Of a stretch of 64,000 nt of DNA, positions 23,905 to 36,530 are shown one piece after another; position 1 is the first letter of the stretch, and every line of letters starts with the position of its first letter. The notes below the pieces were generated by a model that had not been told where the DNA came from, searched no databases, and saw nothing but the letters and a program-made list of their open reading frames with translations. The position numbers and the translations under genes were made by a program. This stretch comes from Sialis fuliginosa (Eukaryota; Arthropoda; Insecta; Megaloptera; Sialidae), in the NCBI GenBank assembly GCA_961205875.1, contig OY540821.1:14632001-14696000 (forward strand), given 5' to 3'.

Positions 23905-26900
23905 ACCATCAGCGCCAAATTGACAAATAGACTTTTTTACTCGATCAAAAATTCTATTAAAAAATATCGAATTTTGTCCGAAAATAAATAAGGTCTGTTT
24001 TTTTTATCGTATTTTCCCATCCCTGATCTAAATTCTAACCAGATTTTTAAAAAAACATATTATTCAGTCATAAATTATTATTGCAATAATATCTCCAGAA
24101 AAAAACAACTACAATTTTCAAAACCGCCAACAAACGAAGAAAAAATGAGCAGAGCTACTGTAATTCGAAACCATTAACAGAATATCTCCACACAAAAAGA
24201 ATCTATAAACTCTCGTGTAAGCTATATTCGTATACATTTGTATATGTTTAAAGCACATTAGTTTAAATTTGACTACCGGATTTGTTTCTGCCGACACCTC
24301 TTTCGGATAACCAACGTATTAACGGTAAATCAGCTTGTCAGATAAATGCGTGCATGTGTGTGTGCTGCGGTTTGCGGTAACAATTTATTTAACCGCGCGC
24401 GATCGTCAAATTTCAGAATATATGTTTAAGAAGATTTAATAAAAAAAATAAGACAAATATATAATAATATGAATCTAGAAAGGTTCGTGTTTTGTTTGTG
24501 CATTGAAATCACCAACCTATAGATTTAGATTAGGCGGCTTTTATTAGCCAGAAAAGAGATTGGCAGGTCTTCATAGTGGGTTTAGCTCAGAAAGCGGACA
24601 TACATTAAATGTATGAAGTCTTAAATACGATCAATTTCGGAAGCACTGAAAATGTATATAATATGCGTTATAAAAACATAGTGCAAAAAATTAAAAATCA
24701 ATTTAATTAAAAGTATTGATTCTATTGATAATAAGACAGTTAGTTAAATGAGAATTTAGTTAAATTTGGTATAGTATCAAAAAAATAATAACTAATTTTA
24801 TTTTCGTTGATTTTCTACAATTTATATCAAATTATTCTTATATTATTATCAAATTTGTGTATTTTCTCAATAGATTTGTTAGCCGTTTTAGTTTAAACGA
24901 AAATTATTACGTATAGAAAAGAGGGATAAAATGACGTAGCAGTTAGGATAACACTCAATAATGAATTATTTTTTTAACATCATCAAATTACCCCCACTTT
25001 TCCCATCTATTATATTAATAAAACATACCATAAATATTATTCAGACCACTCTTTCAAAATGATGAAAACTTGTTACCTGTAAAAGAAAAAAAACATTATT
25101 AATTTCATACATTTAATAACATCTATACAAGAAATAATTGTACATAATACAATGTAATAAAGAAGATATATAGTAATAATAGTTGAAAATATTTTAAAAT
25201 ATAGTAAAACATTGATATTACAAACCCTGATAAAACGGATTTCGGATATATTGTATTAGACAAAAAAAATTGCATAACATGATAAAATAAAACATTTCAG
25301 GCATAATTTTAAAAACTAAACAAGCTATGAACAGGTAAACTAATTAATTTACCCATTGTGTTTGGAAAACCTACTATCGACTTTATCAAATACCCCTCCG
25401 TATGTACAAATCACATGTAGAGAAGGGTCGACATATTGTTAGTAGCACCTACATAGATTCTAATTCAAGTTGTTGTACTGTAATATACATATTTTTATAA
25501 AACATATTCAAGTGCAAACACAAAACGTTAATTGTTATTTTCTAGACTTGATAAATAAACAGCTGAAATTTATACCTTAAAATAACAATATTTCCATACA
25601 CGATGTTACATCTGACACTTCTAACAATATATTTTACAAAATAATTATACATAAGATCGCATAGATATATTTAAATGTCATGAAATGATCATAGAATAGT
25701 AGTAACAATTTAAGCCGAACGTGTAAAAAATAATAAAAGAAACCAGTTTTAAAATGACAAGTCATTTTAAATACATTTCATATCTTATAATAAACTGCCT
25801 ACTATTTTTATAGGTGCATAAAAAATGTCAGTGTTATAGGCACATACTACAGGCATTATGATAATAATAAAAATTATCCCTTGTTACATTCTAATAAAAT
25901 TTCGAAAAACAGTTCATAACTTATAATATTTAGGAATAAATTTAAAAAGAAAAACAATACTATATATTTTTTTAAATTATGATGCAAAAAACCTGTCTTG
26001 TATCTACCTGTGTACTTGAAAAAAATAATTGTATCATACATATAAAAAAGTGCATAATTATATGAAGATTATATTTTTTACAGTGTTAGTCAAAAGTAAA
26101 GACTGGGCGATTTATTTTGAAAATGTCTTAATTTGATCACACTTTTTTTGTATTTTTTATGACGTCATGAAATCTTTTTCTAAATGAAATTAACTTTTCA
26201 ATCCAGTGCCTACTTGATTAGTTATTTATTAATAAATTATTCAGTCATTTTCCGGAGGAAAATGGGAAACTACATATGTAATCAATTCTGAAAATAGAAA
26301 AAAAAATTTGTTCTCCGATTGCTTAAAAGTTAGCATGCTATATAATTATTATGAAATAAAAAATATAATAATAGTATCTACTATTTGACCAAGATGTAAG
26401 TAAGTACAAAAATGATAAATGCGTATACTATTGTAAAGGTAGGTAAGTAAATAGTTTAAAAATATATTTAGTACCACTGTTTACTTTTAAATTAAAGAAC
26501 ACTTAAGACAATAACAAAAAATCAAACAAAACTACCAATGTCGGAAATGCATATTAAATAATCACTTCCAAAGTCTAATATTTGATATGGTTTTAAAAAA
26601 CCAGGTGTTTAAACTACCAAATATATATTTTATAAAGACCATACAAAAGGCAAAGATTGATCAAATATACTTAGACAAAAATATTACCCTTTATTGAACA
26701 AGACCCTATTCAAACGTTCGCTCAAGACCATAAAAATAATACTTAGAGTAATAAATTTGTTAAAAATCAACGATTGAATAGAATATGTGCGTGTTTGTAT
26801 CAAAGGAAATAGTTTATAAAATAAACGAGTTTAAATAGCTTTAACAAGCATCTTGAACGTTTATTTATTGAAATTATAGTTACTACAAATGTAGTGTATC

Positions 26901-27294
26901 AGGCAATAAAAAGGAAAAGTGTATACGAACTTCATTTAATCTTAACTGTGGATAATTATATTAGTTAGAGCGTATTTATGTTTGTTTGTTTCATATGTAT
27001 TTGTTTTTTTTTTTAAATAATTATCAAAATGCATATAATGATACAGGGATGATCATTAATACTTGAATGTTTAAAAAATTATTTTATACCATAGAAAGTT
27101 AAAAAATTGCATGAGTTTTCAGACGTAGATCTAAATTTACCGTTTGGGGTGAGAGAGGAGGGGGTCATGGTCCGTCAAATGGACAAAAAAAATTTTAGTT
27201 CAAAACAAAAGAACTTTAGCATATTAATAAGCATTTTAAAAATTTAATGTCCTTTAATTAATATTAGAGGTATGAGGAGAGGGGGAGTGTTATA
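23905..27294. other. AT-rich noncoding DNA with one GC-richer patch
   Basis: A CpG-containing patch at about 24280-24420 (tgctgcggtttgcggtaac, aaccgcgcgcgatcgtc) stands out; it could be regulatory or an untranslated exon. The rest, including 24900-27200, shows no gene or bounded repeat. Confidence 0.5.
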
Positions 27295-27690
27295 ATTAAA
27301 TTATCAGAGGGGCGGTATTTCTGATGCAGTTTCGTGTCTTTCTGTGTGTGTGTCTGTTCCTTGAATCATGAACCACTAAACCAATATTAATGAAACTTGG
27401 TTGGTTGGTTAGGTCAAGCTTGAGGACGTCCCATTTCAAAATCGTGTGTAAGGGGGAAGGGTGACATCCCAAAACATCGTCAGATGTTACGTGAAAATTG
27501 TACAGAATCTTTTTTGTAGAACATTCAATTTTCTATAATATAGGTCTACAACGTTTGTTGTAATATATTCCCTTACAAAGATTTACCTCAGTTTGCTTTA
27601 AAAATCGTATCTTTTTTATTTCTATTTACTTTGACATACGAGTATTAAATGTCATTTTGACGTTTGCATAGCAGAAAAATTTAGAGTAAG
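27295..27690 (+). repeat. Dispersed repeat family R1, copy 2
   Basis: This has the same landmarks as 58850-59305 and the reverse complement of 8461-8935: tctgtgtgtgtgtctgt, aaccaatattaatgaaactt, ggttggttggttaggtcaag, cttgaggacgtcccatttca, gggggaagggtgacatccc, ttttttgtagaacattcaat, tgtcattttgacgtttgcat. No reading frame is preserved. Confidence 0.75.
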
Positions 27691-28030
27691 AAGAAAAATT
27701 TCAAATTCATATTTTTAAATACTATTGTATAAAAATTAAATGGTTAACCAATTCTAGGAAATTTATCTGAACACTTCATCGATTTTTATTAAAATTGTTA
27801 AATAATTATAATCATAGTGAATTCCCCGTTATCCCCGGGCCTCGTGAATATCTCCAGCCTTGATCGTCCCAAGGCAACTCCCTTTCCTTCAAGTAATCCT
27901 AGTCAGGTGTGGGGTAGAAACTAATAAATAAATAGAACTTACTGGCTGTATTGACAAAAATGCCAATAAAAAAAATAAATAAATAATTATATTAAAATAC
28001 ATTTGGTGAATTTAGCACGAGAAAGCACTG
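27691..28030. repeat. Segment ending in a hAT-like terminus
   Basis: The right edge, read on the minus strand, is cagtgctttctcgtgctaaa followed by ttcaccaaat. The same start occurs at 32400 (cagtgcttcctcatgctaaa) and 45061 (cagtgtttcctcgtattaaa). The block gaacacttcatcgattttta at 27768 is the inverse of text just inside those copies. A GC-rich unidentified patch lies at about 27820-27930. The element is probably rearranged. Confidence 0.45.
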
Positions 28031-29769
28031 TGTGTTTTTTTTTTGGCAGATGGTTTCTTCAATATATCTAATAACATTCATACTTGCAACAAATTAATTT
28101 TTAATACAATTAACATTTACTATTACACATCATCTGTTAGAAGGTAATAAAATCGCACGTTCAAAGATGTAACTACACTAAACACCCACACCTACAACTG
28201 TCCAATTTTTAATACGTACTGGTGCGTTTAATTTTCAATTCTAAATCAAAACGTATGTGATAATAAATTTAAAGGCTCGCGTGCTTTGCTATTAAATTCT
28301 TTAATTAATTTCGTATATAACCTTTGTCTATTTCCAATTCGCGCTTATATTTGTATTAGCTTTAACATTCATCACGCGATTTCTCTATTAATAGAAAACC
28401 AGAGAGTCTATGGATGATGACCTTTAGCCATACAAACTGCCAGCACCTCTTTCTTTAACATTAATTTTATTTTTTTATACATATGCATACAAATGCGTGC
28501 TATGTTTTAACCATAATTTATTTACATGTGTATGTGTTTGTAAAATATTTCATAAAATTAAACGATTATTTATCTATTGATTTTAACAACTTTTTCTTAC
28601 AAACAAACTAGACATAACAATTGAGCTTTCATATAATAAATAACGTTATAATAATAATTAACATGTTTTTAGTATTTCCTACCGAAATCTGTCTGTCTGT
28701 CTGTCTGTCACATCCTTCTAGCTACTGAACCGTTTGACCTAGAAAGCTGAGATTTGGTATCAATAAATAGTGGACCAAGAAAAAACCTGAGATATAGAAA
28801 TAAAATGTATGTAATTTTTTGGCGTTTTTTTGTGGGGTATCTAATGAAAGCTGACGATTCAAGAAATTAAAATTTGTGAACGTATTGTTGTTAATAAAAT
28901 CTTCGTTTCACAAATTTTCAAAATTTCCCAAAGTCCCATCTTCATATTTCTGTAATTAACAAGAAAAAATCTGAAGAAAAATTTATTTATTTAGATATAT
29001 TCTACCACGCTATTTTTATTGTGATTTTCACAGATAAAATTATTTCCGTGTAATTGCTAAGAAACTTTTTAACCACCTATAACAAATAAACACATTAAAA
29101 CATTGCAACATTTAACTTTTGCAAACTGCACATTAGTTCGACCTTCTCCCACAAGATGTCGCCAGATGTCATTACCACTGCCAACAAGTTCAGTAGGTAA
29201 TTGTTTCAGAATATGTATAATTTCAACAAGCTACCGAGAGTGAAATAGTGTCCCTTAAGATCTAGTTGGTAACGCGACTAGTAATCTGATAGAACCTCAT
29301 TAAATCGCACGTCCGTGAACGGTAATTTATACGTTCACATAGTTTATCCGTTATGTAGTTATAAGTTTAATGTAGCCTTAGGCAAATGGATAATTGGAAT
29401 ATTTATGTAAATTATGTATTCAATTATTATTATGAACTAGAGATGAGATGATTCAAGAGGATTTTCTTTCATTCATCTTTGATGATTTTTTAAGTGAGTT
29501 TAAGATTTTATTCTCATCGATTTTTTTGTAAGATGAAATGGTAGATGAGTGACGTTATTTATTTATTATATAAAATTGTCAAGAGTATATAGCTATAAGA
29601 GATATAGGGGGAGGGGTTCAACTGCACTCCGGCACGATGCAAAAGCGAAGTTATAAGGCGCCAAATTTCCACAACTCCATGTTACGTATTTTTAGAGATG
29701 AAGAAAACTGTCAAATTATTTTTTTAATCAACAGCATTAGTAATACAATAATAATTGATATGCTAATCA
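28031..29769. other. AT-rich noncoding DNA with a (CTGT)n-led repeat
   Basis: At 28688-28865 a tctgtctgtctgtctgtc run leads into ctactgaaccgtttgaccta and gagatttggtatcaataaat, the same design as other insect repeats of the 'tgaaccgatttgatgaaat' kind. Elsewhere nothing bounded is seen. Confidence 0.5.
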
Positions 29770-30005
29770 TATTTTAAAATAGGCTACTATCTGACAGCTC
29801 TCTTGAAGTTTCAAGAAGTGTTTGACGAGTTTCGCGCACGCGTGATAAATAAACTTCAACGCTTTTAAAATGCCAACTGTTGAAGTATCATTGCTCTAAA
29901 TTCCATGAGTAATTCATAGATACTATCGCTTAATTAATACCCTATTTGAAAGTGTTTGCAGGCTTGCAAATTTGTAAGCTAGTCCTTTATAGTCCCGGAT
30001 AATAT
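29770..30005. mobile_element. Degraded relative of the 55974-56279 MITE
   Basis: Shared blocks with 55974-56279 occur in the same order: actatctgacagctctc, gccaactgttgaagtatca, taaattccatgagtaattc, atagatactatcgcttaatt, aataccctatttgaaagtg, and a right end tttatagtcccgga that corresponds to tttataataccgga. The left terminus is not preserved. Confidence 0.65.
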
Positions 30006-30074
30006 TCTTTTTAAATTTAAGATTCACAGCAAGAGTAAGAAAATGGTTTTCACGAATTTCTATCTATTCAAAAA

Positions 30075-30390
30075 ATCTTTAAAAAATTCAGAATGTAGCT
30101 TTTAATTAGTACTTTCACTGAAAATTATAACGAACACTGTCAAAATTATTTTGGACCCCTTCCCATAGACTGAAAAGTGAACGATTTTTTTTTCACTTAC
30201 CCCATTGAGTGGGGTGTCATTAGATAGATTTTAACCCTTCAGTCACAATATATTTGCATTTAAATGTCGTTATCAGAGCGTCCCTTCCCCCCTTCTAATT
30301 TCTAAACTATCAATGCAAAAAATCTAAAAAAATGTAGCTTTTAGTTAGTACTTTCAATGAAAATTGTAACGAACACTGTAACTAGAATAG
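30075..30390. repeat. Two diverged copies of a ~65-bp block, ~240 bp apart
   Basis: gtagcttttaattagtactt plus tcactgaaaattataacgaa and cactgt at about 30094-30141 recur as gtagcttttagttagtactt, tcaatgaaaattgtaacgaa and cactgt at about 30332-30379. The spacing suggests an old tandem duplication. Confidence 0.65.
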
Positions 30391-31207
30391 TTTATAAAAA
30401 AAATTGAAATAACTCTTGTTTATAAATCTTAATGACTACGAAAACCAATCATGTGCGTGCCCAGCAACGCTTTTTTTCTATAAGAACTGTTTAAGGGGGC
30501 AGGCCCAGTTAGAATTTTGAAAAATCCATATTTTTGCATTTTCTCAAAGTAGAATATTTCAAAAGTATTCTCTGAAAAATTCAGACAAATGTCCTGTCCA
30601 TAGACGATTCAGTGTAAGTTTTTTTGTTTTTTTTTGGCATTTATTTTCATATAGAGCCAGTTATTTACGCAGTGTAAGTTACAAAATAAATTTTTTATCT
30701 GCATGCAATTCATACTCAAAACTTTAAACGCGTTTTTCTCGAAACCATGTTTTCGAAGTCGGTGATCACTATAACTTGAGAACTCACAGTACTAGACAGT
30801 TAATAAAATAAATTACGAGGTAAGAGATTTAATAATCATGCTGTACGACGAATTCACTTAGCATTGCGTTCAGACAGTTTGTTAAGATGCAAAACGTCAA
30901 GTGAAAAGATGCACACAGAACGAACAAATCGGCTCCGGCATATCTCTCATGTCTATTTTAATTGGTTATTGCGTACAACCTGCCACTGGAATTTAACAAC
31001 AGCCATGCGATATTTTTATGTTAATTTATTGACGCAATTATAAACACTTCAGATATGTGCTGTTTGTTTAGAAAAAAAAATTATATGCTGAATGCGTAAC
31101 TAGTTAGTGGTTGAGTGCAACTGAATTGCATCCAGTTCCGGCATTCTAGAGCCTAGAGAGATAGATATTAATGAATGCCTACGTGATTTAAATTATTTTA
31201 CATAATT

Positions 31208-31414
31208 AGCAAAATTAAACACAATTAGTTAATCAGTTGTTTTCAAACCTTGATTAATGTTAAATCTAAACTTAATCTGAATTGGTAAATGAACAATACA
31301 CTAAATATGATAATTTTTTACCTTATAAAATATATCATAACCGTGATTGTTTTTTAGAATTGACGTAATCATGGTTTTAAAACAACTGATTAACTAATTC
31401 AGATTAATTTTGCT
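31208..31414. mobile_element. Hairpin MITE of about 207 bp
   Basis: The left arm 31223-31256 begins aattagttaatcagttgttt; the reverse complement of the right arm 31366-31399 begins identically and the 34-bp arms differ at only a couple of positions. Outside them agcaaaattaa (31208-31218) and ttaattttgct (31404-31414) extend the pairing. The right flank continues to gcaacccggggta, which may be the true terminus, absent on the left. The superfamily is unknown. Confidence 0.75.
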
Positions 31415-33700
31415 TTGTGCAACCCGGGGTAAAAGTTTTGTTTAATTAATCAATCGAATTTTACGATACATTCTGAGACAAGATTGGCGTAAATTAGGAC
31501 GAGATCGAGACTATATCAATATCTATATACAGGGTGTTCCAGACCACCCGTCCAATATATTTTACGCCCAAACTATGTATTGTAGAGTTTTATGATAAAA
31601 ATTTATTATATATATCGACCCTAAAGAATTTCAGAAAAATATTTTCAACTCCCTCTTCTATTTAAATTTTTTTAATTATCCCTAATTAAACTTTTGCATT
31701 TTTTGATATGTCGCGTATCCAAATCTCAAATAATTGCTATTCTAAAAAAGTAGATTTATAAAGTATTACAAAATATACATATTATTAAAAAATGTAGACA
31801 TTTTCATAACTAATCGATTAATATACTATTAATGTTTTATGATTATGCTAATGAGGACTAGTATCTCTATTTACCTCATATAAAAACATTGAACACTGCG
31901 TCCTACCCCACCAACTGCCCCACAAAAGTAACTTCCCAACCTCCTTAATACGTGTGCAAAAAATCATAAACAATTTCATGATTGACGCAAAGTGACGTAG
32001 CGCGATACGCCATTTTTAACCAAACAAGCTGTGACTCGACACCGCGCAAGAACCGTGAAGTAAATAAACGGTTATAAAGATCAACTCAAGGAGTGCAAAC
32101 TCTCAATAATACAATAGGCCAACAGGAACACAAAATATATGGTAGAATTGTGTTAAGTTTCGAAGAATTAACAAGGTAAAACAATGGCATTGTGAACTGC
32201 AATAATTATTGTCAGGAAACTGTTATTCTTTTATTATACGAAAAATAAATATGATAAGAAAAATATTATATATCCTTAAATCGTTTTTTGCATCTGTAAA
32301 AATAAACAAAAAATAGTTTGATGTGCTCATAAGTGATATTGTTTTATGAAACTCATTATAAGTGTTGAAAAGTATAAAAACATCTGTCAAGTAAATGCAC
32401 AGTGCTTCCTCATGCTAAATTCACAAAAGATAGTTAATTATTGTATAATTTAAATAAAAACCGATAGTGTTCAGATAAATTGCCTGGTATTAAGAATTAT
32501 TTACTTATTTAAAATGTACTTCAAGTACCAAAAAGTAATTTACTTGACGTATTTTGAGTAAATCTTTTTTCAAACAGTCATAGGGTGTGATATAACTGGT
32601 TGTATATTTAAAAATTAAACCAAAAATATAAAATAAAATACTTCAAAAACAAAGATTTTTTTTGTTCATATATCCTATATATAATATTTGACACCAACAT
32701 CTATTTATTAACATTTTTTGTGTTCTAATGCCCAACCTAAAATTTAAGTAGGCTTCCTCAAGTTCCAGAAACAAGGATCACCATGGAAGACTACAAACTT
32801 ACATAAATAATATAGAATAACATTTGCATACCTTTGGGCGATTGAATCAAAGTTATGCGACATTAAAACAAATAATATGAAAATATAATTTACTGCGTAG
32901 TACAGTAGAACATACCAAATACAAAACCATAATTTATAAAATTTAGACGACACTTTTTATAATAACATGTAAAGAATTAATATTTGTCTAGTTAAATATG
33001 CATAATAAATAATATTAATATTTATTTTCGTAATTACACATTTGCATATTATGTACTAAAAAAAGTGAACTATAAATAAATGTAATGGTTAATTCTTGTT
33101 TACTCCTACCAACGTTTTGGCAGTATATTCAGTTGTCATAATATCAAATAGAATATTTTACTGACAGCTTGCTTTATTGCCAACATCATAAAGTATAATA
33201 TGAATAATGAATATATGTCGCAAGTTTCTTCTTTTTATTTTAAAACAATGAGTATTATACCACGTTATTTGTCATATAGAAATGTCATTGGGTATTATAT
33301 ATCATTACAAATATATGCAACGGAAATTAACATACATACTCTGTCAAATTGTTGATCATTTTGAACAATAAAGTGGTTGACTTATGTAAATGTTTATTTA
33401 AATTAAAAGATCTCTAATTATATTCTTTATGCATCATTGAAATATATAATTTTAAAATTAATTCAATAATATACCTACTTATCTCAGAGGTGGTCAACTA
33501 GGTGAAAGTTGCAATAGTGGTGTAAAATATCAATAAAAATTATTTCAATATTTCACAAACTTAAAAAAAGTATCCATCATTTACATAACAGTATTTTGAA
33601 AGTATTATTGTGAAAATATCTTTAAGTAACATATTGTATTTCATGAGAAACATCTTATATAACGTATTTAGTTCCATCGGCAAATATCACGTGGTTAGAA
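31415..33700. other. AT-rich noncoding DNA
   Basis: An isolated atacagggtgttcca at about 31527 resembles one end of a MITE without a partner. At 32400-32480 lies the hAT-like start cagtgcttcctcatgctaaa followed by gatagttaattattg and taaataaaaaccgat, shared with 45061-45140. No supported gene. Confidence 0.5.
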
Positions 33701-34036
33701 ATGGTATCATTATCTTATTCTAATCGTATCTGTAGCAGAGAATACTGCGGATGGTATATTATTAATGAGAAATCGTGGAAACACTACGCGCATACTAGCG
33801 GTGATTTTAACGATCGGTCAAGAACGTACCGGTTTTCACGAATAAGTGATTTTATTGTTTCAATATTATGTATAATCTTTATAAATAATACGGGGTATTC
33901 CGAAGACAATGTGAACAACACTTTTTGTTTGTTTTATTCCATACTAAGTTCGGTTTTCCGCAGTGGAGTACATAACAAAAATGATGCACTCAGTGTAGCA
34001 ACGCTAAAGTCACCATTTTGTTTTATATTTCAATAA
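33701..34036 (+). CDS. Weak candidate ORF, 111 codons, unrecognised
   Basis: The ORF begins MVSLSYSNRICSREYCGWY and ends at a TAA inside an AATAAA at 34032-34037. The start has a purine at -3 and lies about 45 bp after a TATATAA-like string, and the first 150 bp are less AT-rich than the neighbourhood. The translation has one hydrophobic stretch (ISDFIVSILCIIFINNTG, about residues 48-65) that could span a membrane. I know no family that fits. An ORF this long is near the chance limit, and the sequence just after it is a repeat fragment, so an untranslated transcript or chance remain as likely. Confidence 0.2.
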   Translation: MVSLSYSNRICSREYCGWYIINEKSWKHYAHTSGDFNDRSRTYRFSRISDFIVSILCIIFINNTGYSEDNVNNTFCLFYSILSSVFRSGVHNKNDALSVATLKSPFCFIFQ

Positions 34037-34053
34037 AAAACATTTTTTTATAT

Positions 34054-34140
34054 GTTTTGAAACATGTAATGTTTTGAGACATGTTAAATAAACCCCGAAA
34101 ATTACATTTGATTGCTTTTTTATTATTCTACAAAAAAATC
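34054..34140 (-). repeat. Partial copy of the 60075-60428 element
   Basis: On the opposite strand, gaataataaaaaagcaatca, aatg, ggtttatt and catgt-caaaac match the interior of the MITE at about 60124-60182. Neither terminus is present. Confidence 0.6.
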
Positions 34141-35367
34141 TTAAAAGTCTCATTTTTTAAATTTCATCATTCTATAAATTAATTATACTGTAAATATACA
34201 TTTCAAAATGTACCCTACAGCTTAGGAAAATTTATTATGCACCTATTAATTTTTCTTTATAGTATATGAAAAAAATCAAAATTATTGGCAATTATTATCA
34301 TAATAATATTGTTTGTTTTGTGATTATGATAGAGTATGAGTTTTTTTTTAAATTCTGTTTCATATTGACTGGAAATCCCTTTTCGAAAGCTTGCAGCAGT
34401 AGGGTATAATACCATACAATTTTCTTCGTGAACGTATTAAAAATCAATTACTATTTTACATGCATATCTACAAAACAATTATATTAATGTACTATTAATT
34501 TTTTTCTTTTCCTCTTAATTTCAACAATAATAATACCTCAAGTATTTGCTTTGGATAATTTACTATTTTTATGTATTCACGAACATTTTTAAAAGCTTTA
34601 AAATAAACCAACAAAAATAACATAACTACGCTAATGGATAAGTGATTTTAACGAATGATGAAGCACGTATATTCATTTTAGGAGAAAGGGTCTTATTTAC
34701 TATATAATGATACCTTTACTACAACAGAGATAATTTTAAAGAGAATGTATTTAAACAACGGAAATATTTCTCTGTTATATAACAAGAATAATAATTGTAT
34801 TAAAAAACTGAAAAAATACGTCAGGTAGGTACTATTTAAAAATTTCTCTTGGTATTTGAAATTTTTATTTGACTGATATTGCCAATATGGCCGTCGGTGA
34901 TAATTTAGATGCAGAGATATTCTGAATAGCTTATTCTATAAAATTAAATACAAATAATATTTTTTTTGTATATTTAAATTATATGAGATCTAGTTTCGAT
35001 ATTATTAAATTGTTGTTTTTGGCAATTATTTGTCGAAAAAGGAAAGTTTTTGAATTTAGTTTAATCAGATAGTGAAATGTGAATTATGAAATTATTTTAA
35101 ACTACTAGAAATTTCAGTTTACAAATACGAAAATACACTTGTTTTTATCTAGTAGGTAGTATCCAGAGGGTTTGAAGATAAGCACCTTCTTATGTATTAA
35201 TTAAAGATCGTTTATCAACCCTATTACATACAACTTTCTATTTCTCTTAAATTTAGAGAAAGTATTAACGAAAAAACGTAAACATATACAAAATTAAAAA
35301 AAAAAGTTTTATTCATCTATACTATCATAGTCGCTACGACCCTATTTCCCAAGCTTAAGGTTTCGAC
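34141..35367. other. AT-rich noncoding DNA
   Basis: No gene or bounded repeat was seen. Confidence 0.55.
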
Positions 35368-35411
35368 CATTGCACTGTGGGCCAGGAGACCCTGTTCTAT
35401 GGCCAAAAGTC

Positions 35412-35800
35412 CAGAAGTTATCCGATTTAATTAAAATTCATTTTATAAGTGTTTTTTGGGACGCTGATTTCAAATTTTTAATAAAAATTCAAAAATTCAA
35501 AATGGCGGATCCAATATGGCGACCAATATATTTCAAAAGTTATCCGATTTAAATAAAATTCATTTTATAAGGTTCTATTGGGACACTGATTTCAAATTTT
35601 TTATAAAAATTTAAAAATTCAAAATGGCGGATCCAATATGGCGACCAATATATTTCAAAAGTTATCCGATTTTAATAAAATTCATTTTATAAGGTTTTAT
35701 TGGGACGCTGATTTCAATTTCATTATAAAAATTCAAAATGGCGGATACAATATATTTCAAAAGTTATCCAATTTAAATAAAACTAATTTTATAAGCACGC
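35412..35800. repeat. 122-bp tandem repeat, about 3.2 units, inside the Transib-like element
   Basis: aagttatccgattt recurs with starts at about 35416, 35538 and 35660, then after a 20-bp deletion at 35762. Each unit carries ttcattttataag, gggacgctgatttca, and aaaatggcggatccaatatg. The first unit adjoins the left terminal repeat. Reading frames in the units are by-products of the repeat. Confidence 0.85.
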
Positions 35801-35899
35801 GGTGTAAACAAATAACAATCTAAATACAAGTAATCTCCTTACAACAATCCACAACAAAGTTTCGCTCTAACACTATGAATGAAACTAAAAATTGCATAA

Positions 35900-36530
35900 A
35901 CTCACCCCCATTATGGGTTGAGTGTCGATTGTTTATTTTTATTGAAGACTTATGTACAAATTCACCTGTATAACTAAAGCAACTATGCAGATAAACATAT
36001 CAAAAACCCACCCTCGACCACCTCTTACGCTATTAGGGGTTGAATGTTGAAATTTTTATTTTAATTGAATATTATTATATTTTCTCCGAATTTACCTTAA
36101 TATCGCAAAAAAGTATGTAGATAAATATATCGAAATTTTAAAAATTAAATACCAATACCCCCCCCCCTCCTCCCATCTATTAGGGGTTGAATTTTCGAAA
36201 ATGCTATTTCTCTTGTACAATATGTGTGCAATGTTTCATTCGAGTGAATACAAACAAATTTTTTTCGTTATATAAACTTTTCCACTCCCTTGCACCCCTT
36301 AGGAATTTAATTTTGGGAAATACTTAAATACTAGTTTCATTATTTGTATTATAGAGTATGCATTTTAATTTTCAAATAAATCCAACCAAAAAATATTTTC
36401 CCATACAAAATTTTACACCCCTTTTTACCCCCGTAGGGGTTGAATTTAGAAAAATATTTTCTTAATGGGTGCTTAGATCATAAAAGGAAGACACCCCTCA
36501 AATTTCACGGTCCAGAGAAAGTTTATACAC
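35900..36530. repeat. Diverged ~130-bp repeats with C-rich block plus 'taggggttgaat'
   Basis: Four or five blocks alternate a C-rich string with a (t)aggggttgaat-type string: about 35906, 36012-36046, 36163-36195, 36286-36315 and 36419-36446. Between them are AT-rich spacers. The last block, read in reverse, matches 53920-54000, linking this interior to the dispersed family at 1-131 and 53905-54095. Confidence 0.7.
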